Source of the DNA: Cohnella zeiphila
GTDB lineage: Bacteria > Bacillota > Bacilli > Paenibacillales > Paenibacillaceae
Direction of reading: 5' to 3'
Assembly: GCF_014212055.1 (NCBI RefSeq)
Contig: NZ_JACJVO010000028.1
Span: forward strand, 1-64,000
Length of the DNA: 64,000 bases
The notes beneath the pieces are model-generated. The model ran no database searches and had not been told where the DNA came from. It was given only the letters and a program-made list of their open reading frames with translations. Below, piece after piece: positions 1 through 9,064 of the stretch. Made by a program: the position numbers and the translations under genes. How positions within the stretch are numbered: the stretch's first letter is position 1; every line of letters starts with the position of its first letter.

Positions 1-1
1 G

Positions 2-1180
2 AATCCGGGGGGAGGAACCGGTGCGCAAGGGGAGAACGATGAAAACACGGTCTACCGGGCGGACCTCTCCGACTTGACGATTCAGGCAGGCAGCGCCGAA
101 CTCGAACTGCCCTCAGGGAAGACGCGTGCGGTGTTGACGCTGGAAGCCGCGCAAGCGCTGGCGAAGGGGACCTTGACCGTCAAGAGCGGCGAAGCGTCGC
201 TCGCGATCGACGGCCGCAATCTGCAGGCGCTGCTCGCTATGCTCGGCAACGGCGATGCGGCAGGCGCTTCTGTCGCGATCGAGCTGCGACCGCTGCCCGC
301 AGACGAGCCGCATCAAGCGTCCGCGGAAGCCGACGGTTCGCCGCTGAAGATCGCGAGCCTGCCTTACGAACTGGATCTCATTCTCCTAACCGCCGCCGGC
401 GTGGAGCGCCGCCTGCCGGCTTTCGACTGGCCGGTCTCGCTGACCTTGCCGATCGACGGCTCGGCCGATAAGGAGCTGCTAGGATTGTATACGTACGACA
501 GCGCTTCCGGACAATGGACGTACATCGAAGGCGGCAAAGCCGAGACGGGGGACGGATCGGGCGGAACCTGGACCGCGGAGCTCCCGCATTTCAGCGAATA
601 TGCGGTATTCGCCTATGAGAAATCGTTCGCCGACGTCGTGAAAGAGCAATGGTATGAGCGGGCCGTCGCCGTTCTGTCTGCGAAGCATGTGGCCCAAGGC
701 ATCGATGCGACTCACTTCGGGCCGAACGATCCGGTCACGCGGGCGCAGTTCGCCGCCTTGCTCGGACGGGCGCTGAACCTGCCGTCTCGAACGGCAACGT
801 TCACGGACGTGGCGCCGAATGCCTGGTACGCCGAGGCGGTATCGGCCGTAAGCGCCGCCGGAATCATGGCAGGCACAGGAGCCGGCCGCTTTGCGCCGGA
901 CCTCCCGATGACGCGCGAACAGATGGCGGTTGCGCTCGCGGGAGCGGCGAAGCGGCTTCCTCTTGCGGCTGCCCGGCAAGCGGCACCTTTCTCCGACGAA
1001 GCGAACGTATCGGGATGGGCGAAGGAGTCGGTCGACCTGGCGCAGACCCTCGGCTTGATGAACGGCGCGGACGGCAACCGCTTCGAGCCGAAGCTCATCT
1101 TGACGAGAGCGCAGGCGGCGACGGCCATCTACCGTTTGCTTCAGGCGGCGGAGAGCGCAGGCGAGTCGCAATCTAGATAA
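2..1180 (+). CDS. S-layer homology (SLH) domain surface protein, 5' end outside window
   Basis: The reading frame is open to the left edge, so only the last 392 codons are visible. The C-terminus carries three SLH repeats, starting near bases 629 (FADV), 801 (FTDV) and 988 (FSDE), each with the usual TRAQ/TREQ motif. SLH triplets bind pyruvylated secondary cell-wall polymer, so the protein should be held non-covalently on the cell surface. The region before the repeats is a beta-rich, low-cysteine domain that I cannot assign. The stop lies 18 bp before the ATG of the GH30/dockerin enzyme, so the two are probably co-transcribed. That spacing suggests a surface role in the same glycan-degrading pathway. 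The missing N-terminal part decides its function. Confidence 0.9.
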   Translation, partial: NPGGGTGAQGENDENTVYRADLSDLTIQAGSAELELPSGKTRAVLTLEAAQALAKGTLTVKSGEASLAIDGRNLQALLAMLGNGDAAGASVAIELRPLPADEPHQASAEADGSPLKIASLPYELDLILLTAAGVERRLPAFDWPVSLTLPIDGSADKELLGLYTYDSASGQWTYIEGGKAETGDGSGGTWTAELPHFSEYAVFAYEKSFADVVKEQWYERAVAVLSAKHVAQGIDATHFGPNDPVTRAQFAALLGRALNLPSRTATFTDVAPNAWYAEAVSAVSAAGIMAGTGAGRFAPDLPMTREQMAVALAGAAKRLPLAAARQAAPFSDEANVSGWAKESVDLAQTLGLMNGADGNRFEPKLILTRAQAATAIYRLLQAAESAGESQSR

Positions 1181-1198
1181 AGAAGGAGAGTGAAGATC

Positions 1199-4100
1199 AT
1201 GTCCAGCAAAAGATCGAGAGGACGGATCGGCATCCTGCTGCTGGTCGCGCTGCTGTCGGCGACTTGGCTGCTGCCTGCCGGATTCGCAGCGGCCGATGAG
1301 ATGAATCCGACCGGCGCAGCCATCGATTTTCAGGACGCGGCCACCGCGACGAACGGATGGCAGGCCGACAATCAGTATCAGCTTGCGGCCGATGACGGCG
1401 CGCTTAAGGTGCAGGGCAACAAGAACGACATCTGGGCTGCGTTCAATTACCAATTTTCGTCCGCGTTGGATATTTCGCAGCATCCTTATGTCAGCGTAAA
1501 AGTCAAGGCCGAGCGGGACCTTAATTTCAGTCTTTATTTATGGGATGCGGCCCAGCAGTACAGTTACCCGAAGGTGACGCCGATCGAAGTCGTGCATTCC
1601 GGCCGGTTTACGGAAATGACGTTCGATTTTACGGGGCAGGCGCTTGATTTAAGCAGCATTACGACCATTGCACTCATCGTCAATCCGGCGACCGGCTTCC
1701 AGGGAACGTTCTGGATCGACGACCTGAAACTCGGCGATCAAGCTGTCGTCGCTCCGAACATGACCAACGTGGAGCCGCAAAGCGCACCCATCAATGCGCC
1801 GGAGCAGACCGTGAAGCTTCGGGGCATCCGCAACGCGTTGGGAGGAAGCGAGCCGATCAGCCTAACGGCCGCAAGCTCGGATCCGACGCTCGTTCCCGAT
1901 CCGACGATCGACAACGGCGGTGGCGGGACGGCGACGCTTCATTATGCGCCGTCTCCGGACCGGTACGGCACCGCCATTGTTACGATAACGGCCGCCTCCG
2001 GGAGCGGTAGCCGCGACTTTCGCTTCGACGTCGACATTCAGCGGAACGAAGCGCCGTCGATGACGGCGATCGGAGTCCAGGATCTCAAGGCCGGGCAGCC
2101 GTACTCCGTTCCCTTGACGGGCATCGACGACGGCAATTCCGGCGCCCGGCAGCAGCTGACGCTGACGGCGGTCAGCTCCGCTCCTTCGGTCGTTCCGGAT
2201 CCGGCGATCGACTACCGTTCGGACGACCGGTACGGAACGTTGACCCTGTCGCCCCCGGCCGGCGCATCCGGCGAAGCCGATATTACCGTCACCGTTCAGG
2301 ATGACGGCGGAACGGCGGCGGGCGGAGCGGATACGGTCAGCCGGACGTTCCACGTTCGCGTGTTCGACTCCTTGAACCGGCCGCCGACGATCGGTACCAT
2401 CCAGGACGTTGTCATCGATGAGGACGGAACGGTATCGGTTCCCGTGACGGGACTCGCGGACGGCGACGGCGGGACGCAGCAGCTTACGGTAACCGCAGTC
2501 AGCTCGAACCCGTCCGTCCTGCCGAATCCGAACGTGCAATATGCGCCGGGCGACGCCGCGGCCGCGCTGACGCTTGCGCCGGCAGCCGGCGCAACCGGCG
2601 AAGCGGACGTCACCGTAACCGTAACGGATAACGGAGCGAACGGGCACAACAACGGGAATCTGTCGGCCCAAACGACATTCCAAGTGAAGGTTCGCACGCC
2701 TCCGCTGCTCGGCCTGACGGAAAACTTCGACGACGGTACTTTTTCCGACCGATGGGGCAACAACGGCAACGACGGCGTGCATACGCTCAGCGTTCAGGAC
2801 GGGGTGCTCCGCATCGCTGTCGACAAGGGCAACTATCCTTGGGCGGGCCTTTGGTACAGCTTGCCGAAGGAGATGGACCTGTCGGAAAATCCGTACTTCA
2901 GCATCAAGATGAAAATGGACCAGCCGACGAAGGACGTCACGCTGTTCCTGTGGGATGCGAACGGAAAATACACGACCGGTACGCCCGGCGCCATTACGAA
3001 GACCGTGACCGGCGATATGACGCAGTACGAATACGACTTCCACGATCATTTCAATTCCGCCGACGGCAGCAAGGTCGATCCGACCCGCATCACGGCGCTC
3101 ATGTGGACGTTCGCCCCGGCGGAGTCCAACTGGAAGGGGACGTTTTATTTCGACGACCTGCAGGTGGGCGATGAGGCCGACATGCCGCCGATCTCTGCCG
3201 CGATCGACGACATTCCGGACGTGACTCTCTCCCTTGGGGCTGGAGAGCAAACGATCGGCCTGACCGGCATCGGAGACGGGACGGGGCATACGAACGGTGT
3301 CACGCTGACGGCGGTCAGCTCCAACGCGACGCTCGTACCGGATCCAACGGCGGGCGAGCCGTCATCGGACGGCACCGCGACGCTTCGCTTTACGCCGGCG
3401 ACCGGGCAGACCGGCAGCGCGGACATCACCGTTACCGCGTCCGCCGTAGGAACGGCCAGTACGGCTAAGACATTCAAGGTTACCGTCCTCGATCCGAGCG
3501 GTTCGACTCCGGTACAGGTCGACATCGACCGCGGCCAGACGTATCAGACGATGGACGGGATGGGGGGCTTCGTCTCCTCCGGGGACCAGGAGAGCAAGAT
3601 CGATACGCTCGTGAACCTGGCGAACGATCTGGGCGTGTCGATTGCCCGCTTCGGCGTCATCGACAACGACTTCGAGCCGGTGAACGACAATAGCGACCCG
3701 AACTCCGCCAACTATGGCGCGTTCAACACGGACGCGATTCCCTGGCGGACGATGCTCGCCTACAAGGAGCGGACCGGCGTCGACAAGTTTATTCTGACGA
3801 TGTGGTCGCCCGCTTGGTGGCTCAAGACGAACAAGTGGGTCAACGCGCAGGACTGGGCCCAGGACAACCGGATCGATCCGGCCTATTACGACGAATATGC
3901 GGAGGAACTGGTCGCCATCGTCAAAACGATCAAGGAGAAGACCGGCATCGACTTGTACGCGATCAGCCTTCAGAACGAGCCGGAATTCAACGAGCCGTAC
4001 GCATCGGCGCAGGTGTCGCCGGCGGAATATCGCGACCTGCTCAAGGCGGTCGGTCCCCGGTTCGAGGCCGAAGGCCTGCAGACGAAAATCTTCATGCCGG

Positions 4101-5986
4101 AGGCGCTGCCGGCGCAAGGGCATATCGCCGATTACGTGCAGGCGGTCAATTCGGACCCGGCTGCCGCCCCGTACGCCGACATTCTGGCCATTCACAACTA
4201 CGACACCGACGGCATCCATGTCGGCGGCCCGGGCGCCGACGGCTGGAAGAGCATTTATCAGCTGTCCCGGCAATCTCCCGTCAAAAAAGTATGGATGTCG
4301 GAGACGTCCGGCATGGCCGGCGATTGGACCGGCGCGATGACGCTCGCGGCGAATATCTACCAATCTCTCTATTACGGCAACGCAAGCGCCTGGGTGTTCT
4401 GGGACATGAACGACAACTTCAACACCGAAGGCAAGCGGAACTCGCTCTTCGCCGTCTCCGAGCAGTTCTACAAGTACATTCAGCCGGGGGCGGTCCGCAT
4501 CTCGGCGGAATCGCAAGCGAGCGACGTGTTGTCCCTGGCGTTCGAGGACGCCGAGAAGCATCGGTTTACGACCGTGCTGATCAATTCGGGAACCGAGGAC
4601 CGCTTCGTCAGTCTGAAAGGAACGGACCTGCCGTCTTCTTATGAAGCTTACTTGTCGTCGCGCGGACGTTCCTTCCAGCGTCTGGCCGACGTGACGGACG
4701 GCACCGTTCTGCTTCCGGCAGGCAGCGTACTGACGCTGTACAGCGGGCAAGAGCTTCCGCCGCCTTCCGGCGATTCGGAGCCGCCGGCAGCGCCCGCCGG
4801 TCTGACGGCGACGGCCAACCCGGACGGCACGGTGACGCTGCAATGGTCGGCATCGACCGACAATGTCGGCGTGACGGGCTACAACGTCTATATCGGAACG
4901 CAAAAAGCGAACGGCGCCCCGATCGCCGGAACGACCTGGCAGGCGACGGGTCTCGCCGCATCGACGGCCTACACGTTTGCCGTCAAGGCGGTGGATGCGG
5001 CCGGCAACGAATCGGCGGCCGGTCAGCCGCAGACGGTGACGACGGCAGCCGGGCCGCCGGCGGAAGGCGGCGGTGCGCTGGCCTACTCTCCGTTCGACGG
5101 GACGGACGGCGTGCTGAACGGGCTGGACGACGGGAGCGGGTGGGCGGAGCCGTGGACGGTTCAGAACGGGGACACCACCCTGCCCGGCTACGCCGTCGAG
5201 CACGACAGCCCGCTGGCTTATCCGCCGCTCAGCCATAACGGCGGCTATGCCAGCGGAGGCAGCAGCTACTTGACCGCATACCGCACGCCGGACCGCCAGA
5301 CGGCGTTCCGGGATTATACGACGGAGGACGACCGGATCGGGAAGCCGGGTACGACGCTGTATTACAGCGCGCTGGTGCGGGTCGATCAGGATACGACGGA
5401 CGATGTGGACGTCGGTCTCGGCAGCTTCGTGTCGCCGGTCGTGTCCGCCGGTTCTTACGGCGCTGCGTCGCAGGCGGACGGCACCGCTTACTGGTCGCTG
5501 AAGCTGGGCGACCAAACGGTGCGGACGAATCATCCGGTCACGGTCGGCGAAGCCGCCCTCTTAGTCGTCAAAGTAACCTTCGGAGACGGCGCGACCGAAG
5601 CCAGCCTCTATGTCGACCCGCCGACCCTCGGCGGCGCCGAGCCGTCCGAGCCGGACGCCCGCGCAACGATGTCCGCGAGCCTGACGTTCCGCCAGCTCAG
5701 CTTCATCGCCGGCAATCAGCCGGGCGTCGCCTCGGTCGACGAAGTGCGGATCGGCTCCGACTTCGCCGGCGTGACCCCGGCCGCCGACGTCCCGCCGGAG
5801 CAGCCGAGCCCGGACGTTACCGGCGACGGCCTGGTGAACATCGGAGACTTGACCGCGGTCGCGACGGCGTTCGGCAAGCCGGAGGCTTACCGCGCGCAGT
5901 TGGACGCGAACCGAGACGGCAAGGTCGACATCGTCGACATCGACTTCGTCGCAAGCGCCTTGTTCGGCTGGAATTCGGCGCCGTAA
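1199..5986 (+). CDS. Secreted modular GH30-type glycoside hydrolase with C-terminal dockerin
   Basis: A 1595-residue extracellular enzyme. The ATG at 1199 has AGGAG ten bases upstream; a GTG at 1190 is too close to that site. Visible modules in order: signal peptide (about 1-31); a CBM-like beta-sandwich (about 45-190); Ig/cadherin-like repeats (about 195-500); a second CBM-like domain ending in the same WIDDL/YFDDL-type motif as the first (about 504-657); another Ig-like repeat; a clan GH-A catalytic barrel resembling GH30 (about 780-1150); a fibronectin type III domain (about 1193-1282); a lectin-like domain; and a type I dockerin with two calcium-loop repeats (about 1539-1595). Candidate catalytic residues are E927 in QNEPEF (acid/base) and E1035 in WMSETSG (nucleophile). 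The substrate is unknown; GH30 members act on xylans, glucans or glycosylceramides. No cohesin is visible in the window. Confidence 0.9.
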   Translation: MSSKRSRGRIGILLLVALLSATWLLPAGFAAADEMNPTGAAIDFQDAATATNGWQADNQYQLAADDGALKVQGNKNDIWAAFNYQFSSALDISQHPYVSVKVKAERDLNFSLYLWDAAQQYSYPKVTPIEVVHSGRFTEMTFDFTGQALDLSSITTIALIVNPATGFQGTFWIDDLKLGDQAVVAPNMTNVEPQSAPINAPEQTVKLRGIRNALGGSEPISLTAASSDPTLVPDPTIDNGGGGTATLHYAPSPDRYGTAIVTITAASGSGSRDFRFDVDIQRNEAPSMTAIGVQDLKAGQPYSVPLTGIDDGNSGARQQLTLTAVSSAPSVVPDPAIDYRSDDRYGTLTLSPPAGASGEADITVTVQDDGGTAAGGADTVSRTFHVRVFDSLNRPPTIGTIQDVVIDEDGTVSVPVTGLADGDGGTQQLTVTAVSSNPSVLPNPNVQYAPGDAAAALTLAPAAGATGEADVTVTVTDNGANGHNNGNLSAQTTFQVKVRTPPLLGLTENFDDGTFSDRWGNNGNDGVHTLSVQDGVLRIAVDKGNYPWAGLWYSLPKEMDLSENPYFSIKMKMDQPTKDVTLFLWDANGKYTTGTPGAITKTVTGDMTQYEYDFHDHFNSADGSKVDPTRITALMWTFAPAESNWKGTFYFDDLQVGDEADMPPISAAIDDIPDVTLSLGAGEQTIGLTGIGDGTGHTNGVTLTAVSSNATLVPDPTAGEPSSDGTATLRFTPATGQTGSADITVTASAVGTASTAKTFKVTVLDPSGSTPVQVDIDRGQTYQTMDGMGGFVSSGDQESKIDTLVNLANDLGVSIARFGVIDNDFEPVNDNSDPNSANYGAFNTDAIPWRTMLAYKERTGVDKFILTMWSPAWWLKTNKWVNAQDWAQDNRIDPAYYDEYAEELVAIVKTIKEKTGIDLYAISLQNEPEFNEPYASAQVSPAEYRDLLKAVGPRFEAEGLQTKIFMPEALPAQGHIADYVQAVNSDPAAAPYADILAIHNYDTDGIHVGGPGADGWKSIYQLSRQSPVKKVWMSETSGMAGDWTGAMTLAANIYQSLYYGNASAWVFWDMNDNFNTEGKRNSLFAVSEQFYKYIQPGAVRISAESQASDVLSLAFEDAEKHRFTTVLINSGTEDRFVSLKGTDLPSSYEAYLSSRGRSFQRLADVTDGTVLLPAGSVLTLYSGQELPPPSGDSEPPAAPAGLTATANPDGTVTLQWSASTDNVGVTGYNVYIGTQKANGAPIAGTTWQATGLAASTAYTFAVKAVDAAGNESAAGQPQTVTTAAGPPAEGGGALAYSPFDGTDGVLNGLDDGSGWAEPWTVQNGDTTLPGYAVEHDSPLAYPPLSHNGGYASGGSSYLTAYRTPDRQTAFRDYTTEDDRIGKPGTTLYYSALVRVDQDTTDDVDVGLGSFVSPVVSAGSYGAASQADGTAYWSLKLGDQTVRTNHPVTVGEAALLVVKVTFGDGATEASLYVDPPTLGGAEPSEPDARATMSASLTFRQLSFIAGNQPGVASVDEVRIGSDFAGVTPAADVPPEQPSPDVTGDGLVNIGDLTAVATAFGKPEAYRAQLDANRDGKVDIVDIDFVASALFGWNSAP

Positions 5987-6010
5987 CCGGACGAATGGTA
6001 CTGTATCAAC

Positions 6011-6045
6011 GGGAGGGGCCTTCGGGCCTCTCTCCGTGCGTTTTT
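6011..6045 (+). terminator. Rho-independent terminator after the glycosidase gene
   Basis: A ten-pair stem (6011-6020 with 6025-6034, two G-U pairs) closed by a TTCG tetraloop is followed by a short spacer and five T's. It separates the surface-enzyme pair from the isomerase/dehydrogenase operon. Confidence 0.65.
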
Positions 6046-6073
6046 CACACACCGATCGCACCAAATTCTGACC

Positions 6074-6100
6074 AAACCGTTCGACTGCCGGAGATATAAT
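6074..6100 (+). promoter_or_regulatory. Candidate promoter of the isomerase/dehydrogenase operon
   Basis: A perfect -10 hexamer TATAAT lies at 6095-6100. No good -35 is present at the right distance. Instead the -35 area holds AAACCGTT (6074-6081), the reverse complement of an AACGGTTT box found twice upstream of the transporter lipoprotein. A weak -35 with a repeated box suggests activator dependence. This is inference. Confidence 0.4.
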
Positions 6101-6160
6101 GGAGGGGATTCGTCGCTCAAACAGGAACGACAGCCTAAGCGGAAGGGAATGGAAGCTCGG

Positions 6161-7063
6161 ATGAGACTGGAAAAGGCAAACGCAATGGAGCGGGAGCCCG
6201 GCAATTCGCGCGTCCTTGCGCCCACATGGGGCTATGCACTGGTCTGGTACCACGGTTTTATTCGCAACGAAGCGGATCCGCTGTTCGGCAAGCTCGACTT
6301 CCTCAAGCGGCACGGGCTCGTCTCGACCGGGGTCGGCCTGACCGAGATTACGGAGATGGACGACGCGCGCCGGGAACGGATCGGCGACGTACTCGCCAAG
6401 CAGGGCCTTCGGCTGACGCCGCGGATCGGATTCGATTACCTTCATGCGGACCGCGCGACTCGCGAGCGGGAGACGGAGCGGATCGCCGAGCAGCTTCGCC
6501 GTTGGCTGCCGTTGACTCGCGGGGAGATCGTCACAACCTCGATGAACGCCGGCCACCGGTTCGATCGCGTCATGCCGCTTGAGGACAAGCTGGAACGTCT
6601 GCAGCGCGCGCTGGCTCCGCTCGCCGCCGTCTGCCGGGAGCTGGGCGCGCCGCTCTGCGTGGAGAACCATGGCGATTATTATGTCGCCGATCTCGTCCGG
6701 CTGTGCCAACAGACGGAAGCTCTATATCTCTACCTCGATACCGGCAATACGTATTTAATCGGAGAACGGCCGCTGCCCGCATTCGAACTGGCTGCGCCAT
6801 TTACGATCGGTTCGCACTTCAAAGACCATCGGGTCGCACCTCGTCCGGATGCCCGTCCGCTCCACTTTGAGATCGGCGGTGCGGCGCTCGGCGACGGCGA
6901 CGTGCCGCTGCGGGAATGTTACGAGCTCCTGATACGGCATGCTCCGCTTCCGGATAAGCTGGTTCTGGAGCTCGAGATGATCTGTCCCGACGACATGGAA
7001 CCGGAGCAATGCCTTGAGCGTTCTCTTCGGTTCGTGCGATCGCTCGGTTCGGAGGCAGTCTAG
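6161..7063 (+). CDS. Sugar phosphate isomerase/epimerase (xylose-isomerase-like TIM barrel)
   Basis: About 300 residues with the pattern of the AP endonuclease 2/xylose-isomerase-like TIM barrel family: CVENHGD near the middle (metal-ligand Glu), LYLDTGNTYL, SHFKDHR and a late LELEM strand with a Glu. Such proteins isomerise or epimerise sugars or inositol derivatives using a divalent metal. It is the first of three genes (isomerase, dehydrogenase, isomerase) on one strand, typical of pathways for oxidised or unusual sugars. Three in-frame ATGs (6149, 6161, 6185) are possible; 6161 has GGAAG at a usable spacing, whereas 6149 sits directly against its purine-rich stretch. The exact substrate cannot be read from sequence. 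Confidence 0.85.
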   Translation: MRLEKANAMEREPGNSRVLAPTWGYALVWYHGFIRNEADPLFGKLDFLKRHGLVSTGVGLTEITEMDDARRERIGDVLAKQGLRLTPRIGFDYLHADRATRERETERIAEQLRRWLPLTRGEIVTTSMNAGHRFDRVMPLEDKLERLQRALAPLAAVCRELGAPLCVENHGDYYVADLVRLCQQTEALYLYLDTGNTYLIGERPLPAFELAAPFTIGSHFKDHRVAPRPDARPLHFEIGGAALGDGDVPLRECYELLIRHAPLPDKLVLELEMICPDDMEPEQCLERSLRFVRSLGSEAV

Positions 7064-7095
7064 TCTACCCTAAGAGAAAAGGGAGGGACCGGAAG

Positions 7096-8142
7096 ATGAG
7101 AGAGGGGCGCTTCGCCGCTGCCGTCGTCGGCTGCCGAATGGGCAGGAATCACGCGCTGACGCTTGCTTCGCTTCCTGACTTTACACTGGCGGGGGTATGC
7201 GATCTGAACGCGGAAACGGCTCGAGAGGTCGCCGAGCGGACGGGAGGACCGGCCGTTTATGCCGATTTTGACAGGATGCTGAAGGAGTTGAACCCGGATG
7301 TAGTTGTGATTGCGACGCCGACCGATTCGCACTCGCGGCTGACGATCCGCGCCGCCGAAGCCGGAGTACGAGGCATCTATTGCGAGAAACCGATGGCTGT
7401 TCACATGGGCGATGCCCGTTTGATGGCAAAAGCTTGCGCCGCAAGCGGAGCTCGGCTCGTCGTCGGACACCAGCGGCGCATGTCTGCGCCTTACAAGACG
7501 ATGCGCCGGTTGCTTCGGTCGGGCGCGATCGGCGCTCCCTACCTGCTCCGTGCAAGCTGCGCGGGCGATTTCCTGAGCGACGGGACGCATAGCGTCGATT
7601 CGCTGCTGTACCTGGCCGGCGATGAGAAGGTGAGATGGGTGCTGGCAGCGATGTTTCGCCGCCCCAATGCACTGGTGCCCGCCGCTCGTCGTTACGGGCA
7701 CGCGGTGGAGAGCGGGATGATGGCGACAATCGAATTCGAGAGCGGCCTGCGCGCCGAACTGTTGACGGGAGAAGTGCGAATGCCCGGCCGAGGCTACCAG
7801 GATATCGAGGTATTCGGCGAGAAGGGGCGTCTCTGGCGTGCGGGCGACGCGGCGCAAAGCGCGGTGCTCGTTCAGAACGAAGAGGCGGGGGGCCTCCGCG
7901 TTCCGGAGCTGGATCCGCCCGACGGCTCAAACGACGGATTGCCCGGCGTATTTCGAAGCTTCGCCCATTCGCTGCGAACCGGCGAGCCGCATCCTTTGGA
8001 CGCGAGCGTCGCGATGCGAACGATGGAAGTGGTCATGGCGGCGTACGAATCGGCGCGCCTGGGCGAACGGATCGAGCTGCCGCTGCGCCAGGACCGATTT
8101 CCGCTCGACTTGATGCCATCCGTTAAGGAGGCGGAGGAATGA
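7096..8142 (+). CDS. Gfo/Idh/MocA family NAD(P)-dependent oxidoreductase
   Basis: A 348-residue dehydrogenase with an N-terminal Rossmann fold and the diagnostic CEKPM motif (near residues 96-100), whose Lys helps catalysis, followed by a C-terminal alpha/beta substrate domain with VGHQRRM and DGTHSVD. The nucleotide loop is atypical: VGCRMGRNH replaces the usual GxGxxG glycine pattern. GGGAGG lies eight bases before the ATG. It sits between two xylose-isomerase-like genes and overlaps the next by four bases (ATGA), so the three are translationally linked. The likely job is oxidation or reduction at one carbon of a sugar that the neighbours isomerise, as in inositol or 3-keto-sugar pathways. 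Substrate unknown. Confidence 0.9.
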   Translation: MREGRFAAAVVGCRMGRNHALTLASLPDFTLAGVCDLNAETAREVAERTGGPAVYADFDRMLKELNPDVVVIATPTDSHSRLTIRAAEAGVRGIYCEKPMAVHMGDARLMAKACAASGARLVVGHQRRMSAPYKTMRRLLRSGAIGAPYLLRASCAGDFLSDGTHSVDSLLYLAGDEKVRWVLAAMFRRPNALVPAARRYGHAVESGMMATIEFESGLRAELLTGEVRMPGRGYQDIEVFGEKGRLWRAGDAAQSAVLVQNEEAGGLRVPELDPPDGSNDGLPGVFRSFAHSLRTGEPHPLDASVAMRTMEVVMAAYESARLGERIELPLRQDRFPLDLMPSVKEAEE

Positions 8143-8954
8143 CGCGAATTGCCTGTTCCACATCCGTACGCTCCGGTTCCGGTCTAGAGGAAGCGCTTGC
8201 CGCCCTATCAGCCGCCGGATTCCGCTATGTCGATGTGCTGGCCATCGACGGCTGGGCGCATGTCCATCCGAGCGCGCTTACGGGGAAAGCTTCCCTAAGA
8301 GAGCAGATTGCCCGGACGAGCGAGCTGCTGGAGAGATACGAGCTTCAGCCGATTGCGGCGAACAGCGGCGTCAGCCCGCAGCTGCATGACCGTTCTTCGG
8401 GCGCGATCGCGCGGCGGCGGGCAGAGACGGAAGGACTTGTTCATTGGATGAAGGAACTCGGCATTGGCTTTTGCGCTATCCAGCCGAGACAGCCGGATCC
8501 GTCTCGCCCTTGGCAAGAAGTGATGTCCGATTGCGTCGCTTCCCTTAAGGAGCAGGTTGAGATCGCCCGAGCGGAGGGTGTAACGATGGCGCTCGAATTT
8601 CATGTGAACAGTCCATTCGAGACGATGGAGCAATGTTTGGCTTTCCTGGAACGGATGCCGAACATGCCGATCGTCTACGACCCGACGCATTTCGTCATGC
8701 AAGGGGTACCGCTTGGGGAGACCTTCTCGCTGATGGATCGCTCGGTTCACGTTCACCTGAGAGATGCGGCTAAGGGGCGAATGCAGACGCGTTTCGGAAC
8801 GGGAGAGGTCGATTTCGGCCTTGTGCTTGGCGAACTGCGGTCCCGCGGCTACCGGGGCGCATTTTCGATTGAATATTTGGACACGGCCCATTATGATGTT
8901 ATCGAGGACGCCGCAAAGCTATTCGCCCTTATCGCAAATGAATTCCCCGATTGA
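8139..8954 (+). CDS. Sugar phosphate isomerase/epimerase (second TIM-barrel isomerase)
   Basis: A 271-residue xylose-isomerase-like TIM barrel protein. Metal-binding style motifs are MALEFHVN, IVYDPTHF, VHVHLRDA and a terminal SIEYLD. It starts inside the stop of the dehydrogenase gene (ATGA overlap), so expression is coupled. It is clearly diverged from the first isomerase of the operon, so the two probably act on different intermediates. A hydroxypyruvate-isomerase or IolE/IolI-type reaction is possible but not provable here. Confidence 0.87.
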   Translation: MTRIACSTSVRSGSGLEEALAALSAAGFRYVDVLAIDGWAHVHPSALTGKASLREQIARTSELLERYELQPIAANSGVSPQLHDRSSGAIARRRAETEGLVHWMKELGIGFCAIQPRQPDPSRPWQEVMSDCVASLKEQVEIARAEGVTMALEFHVNSPFETMEQCLAFLERMPNMPIVYDPTHFVMQGVPLGETFSLMDRSVHVHLRDAAKGRMQTRFGTGEVDFGLVLGELRSRGYRGAFSIEYLDTAHYDVIEDAAKLFALIANEFPD

Positions 8955-9023
8955 AGCGGGAATCGCGACATTAGCGAAGCGTGGCCGAAGCGTTCCGTGC
9001 CGGCTCTCCAACGTCTACATGAA

Positions 9024-9037
9024 TCAAAGCGCTTACA
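9024..9037 (+). promoter_or_regulatory. Catabolite-responsive element (cre box)
   Basis: TCAAAGCGCTTACA matches the CcpA operator consensus (TGAAAGCGCTTACA) at 13 of 14 positions and is almost a perfect palindrome around GCGC. It lies in the 110-bp gap, 28 bp before the kinase start. In this position CcpA would block transcription into the two-component genes when preferred sugars are present. Confidence 0.7.
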
Positions 9038-9064
9038 TCCTTGCCGCCGAGGGAGGTAGACATC

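Noticed and set aside
3362-5533. A 723-codon open frame on the minus strand
   Set aside because: It is antisense to the GH30 gene, is extremely Arg-rich and has no start signal or domain.
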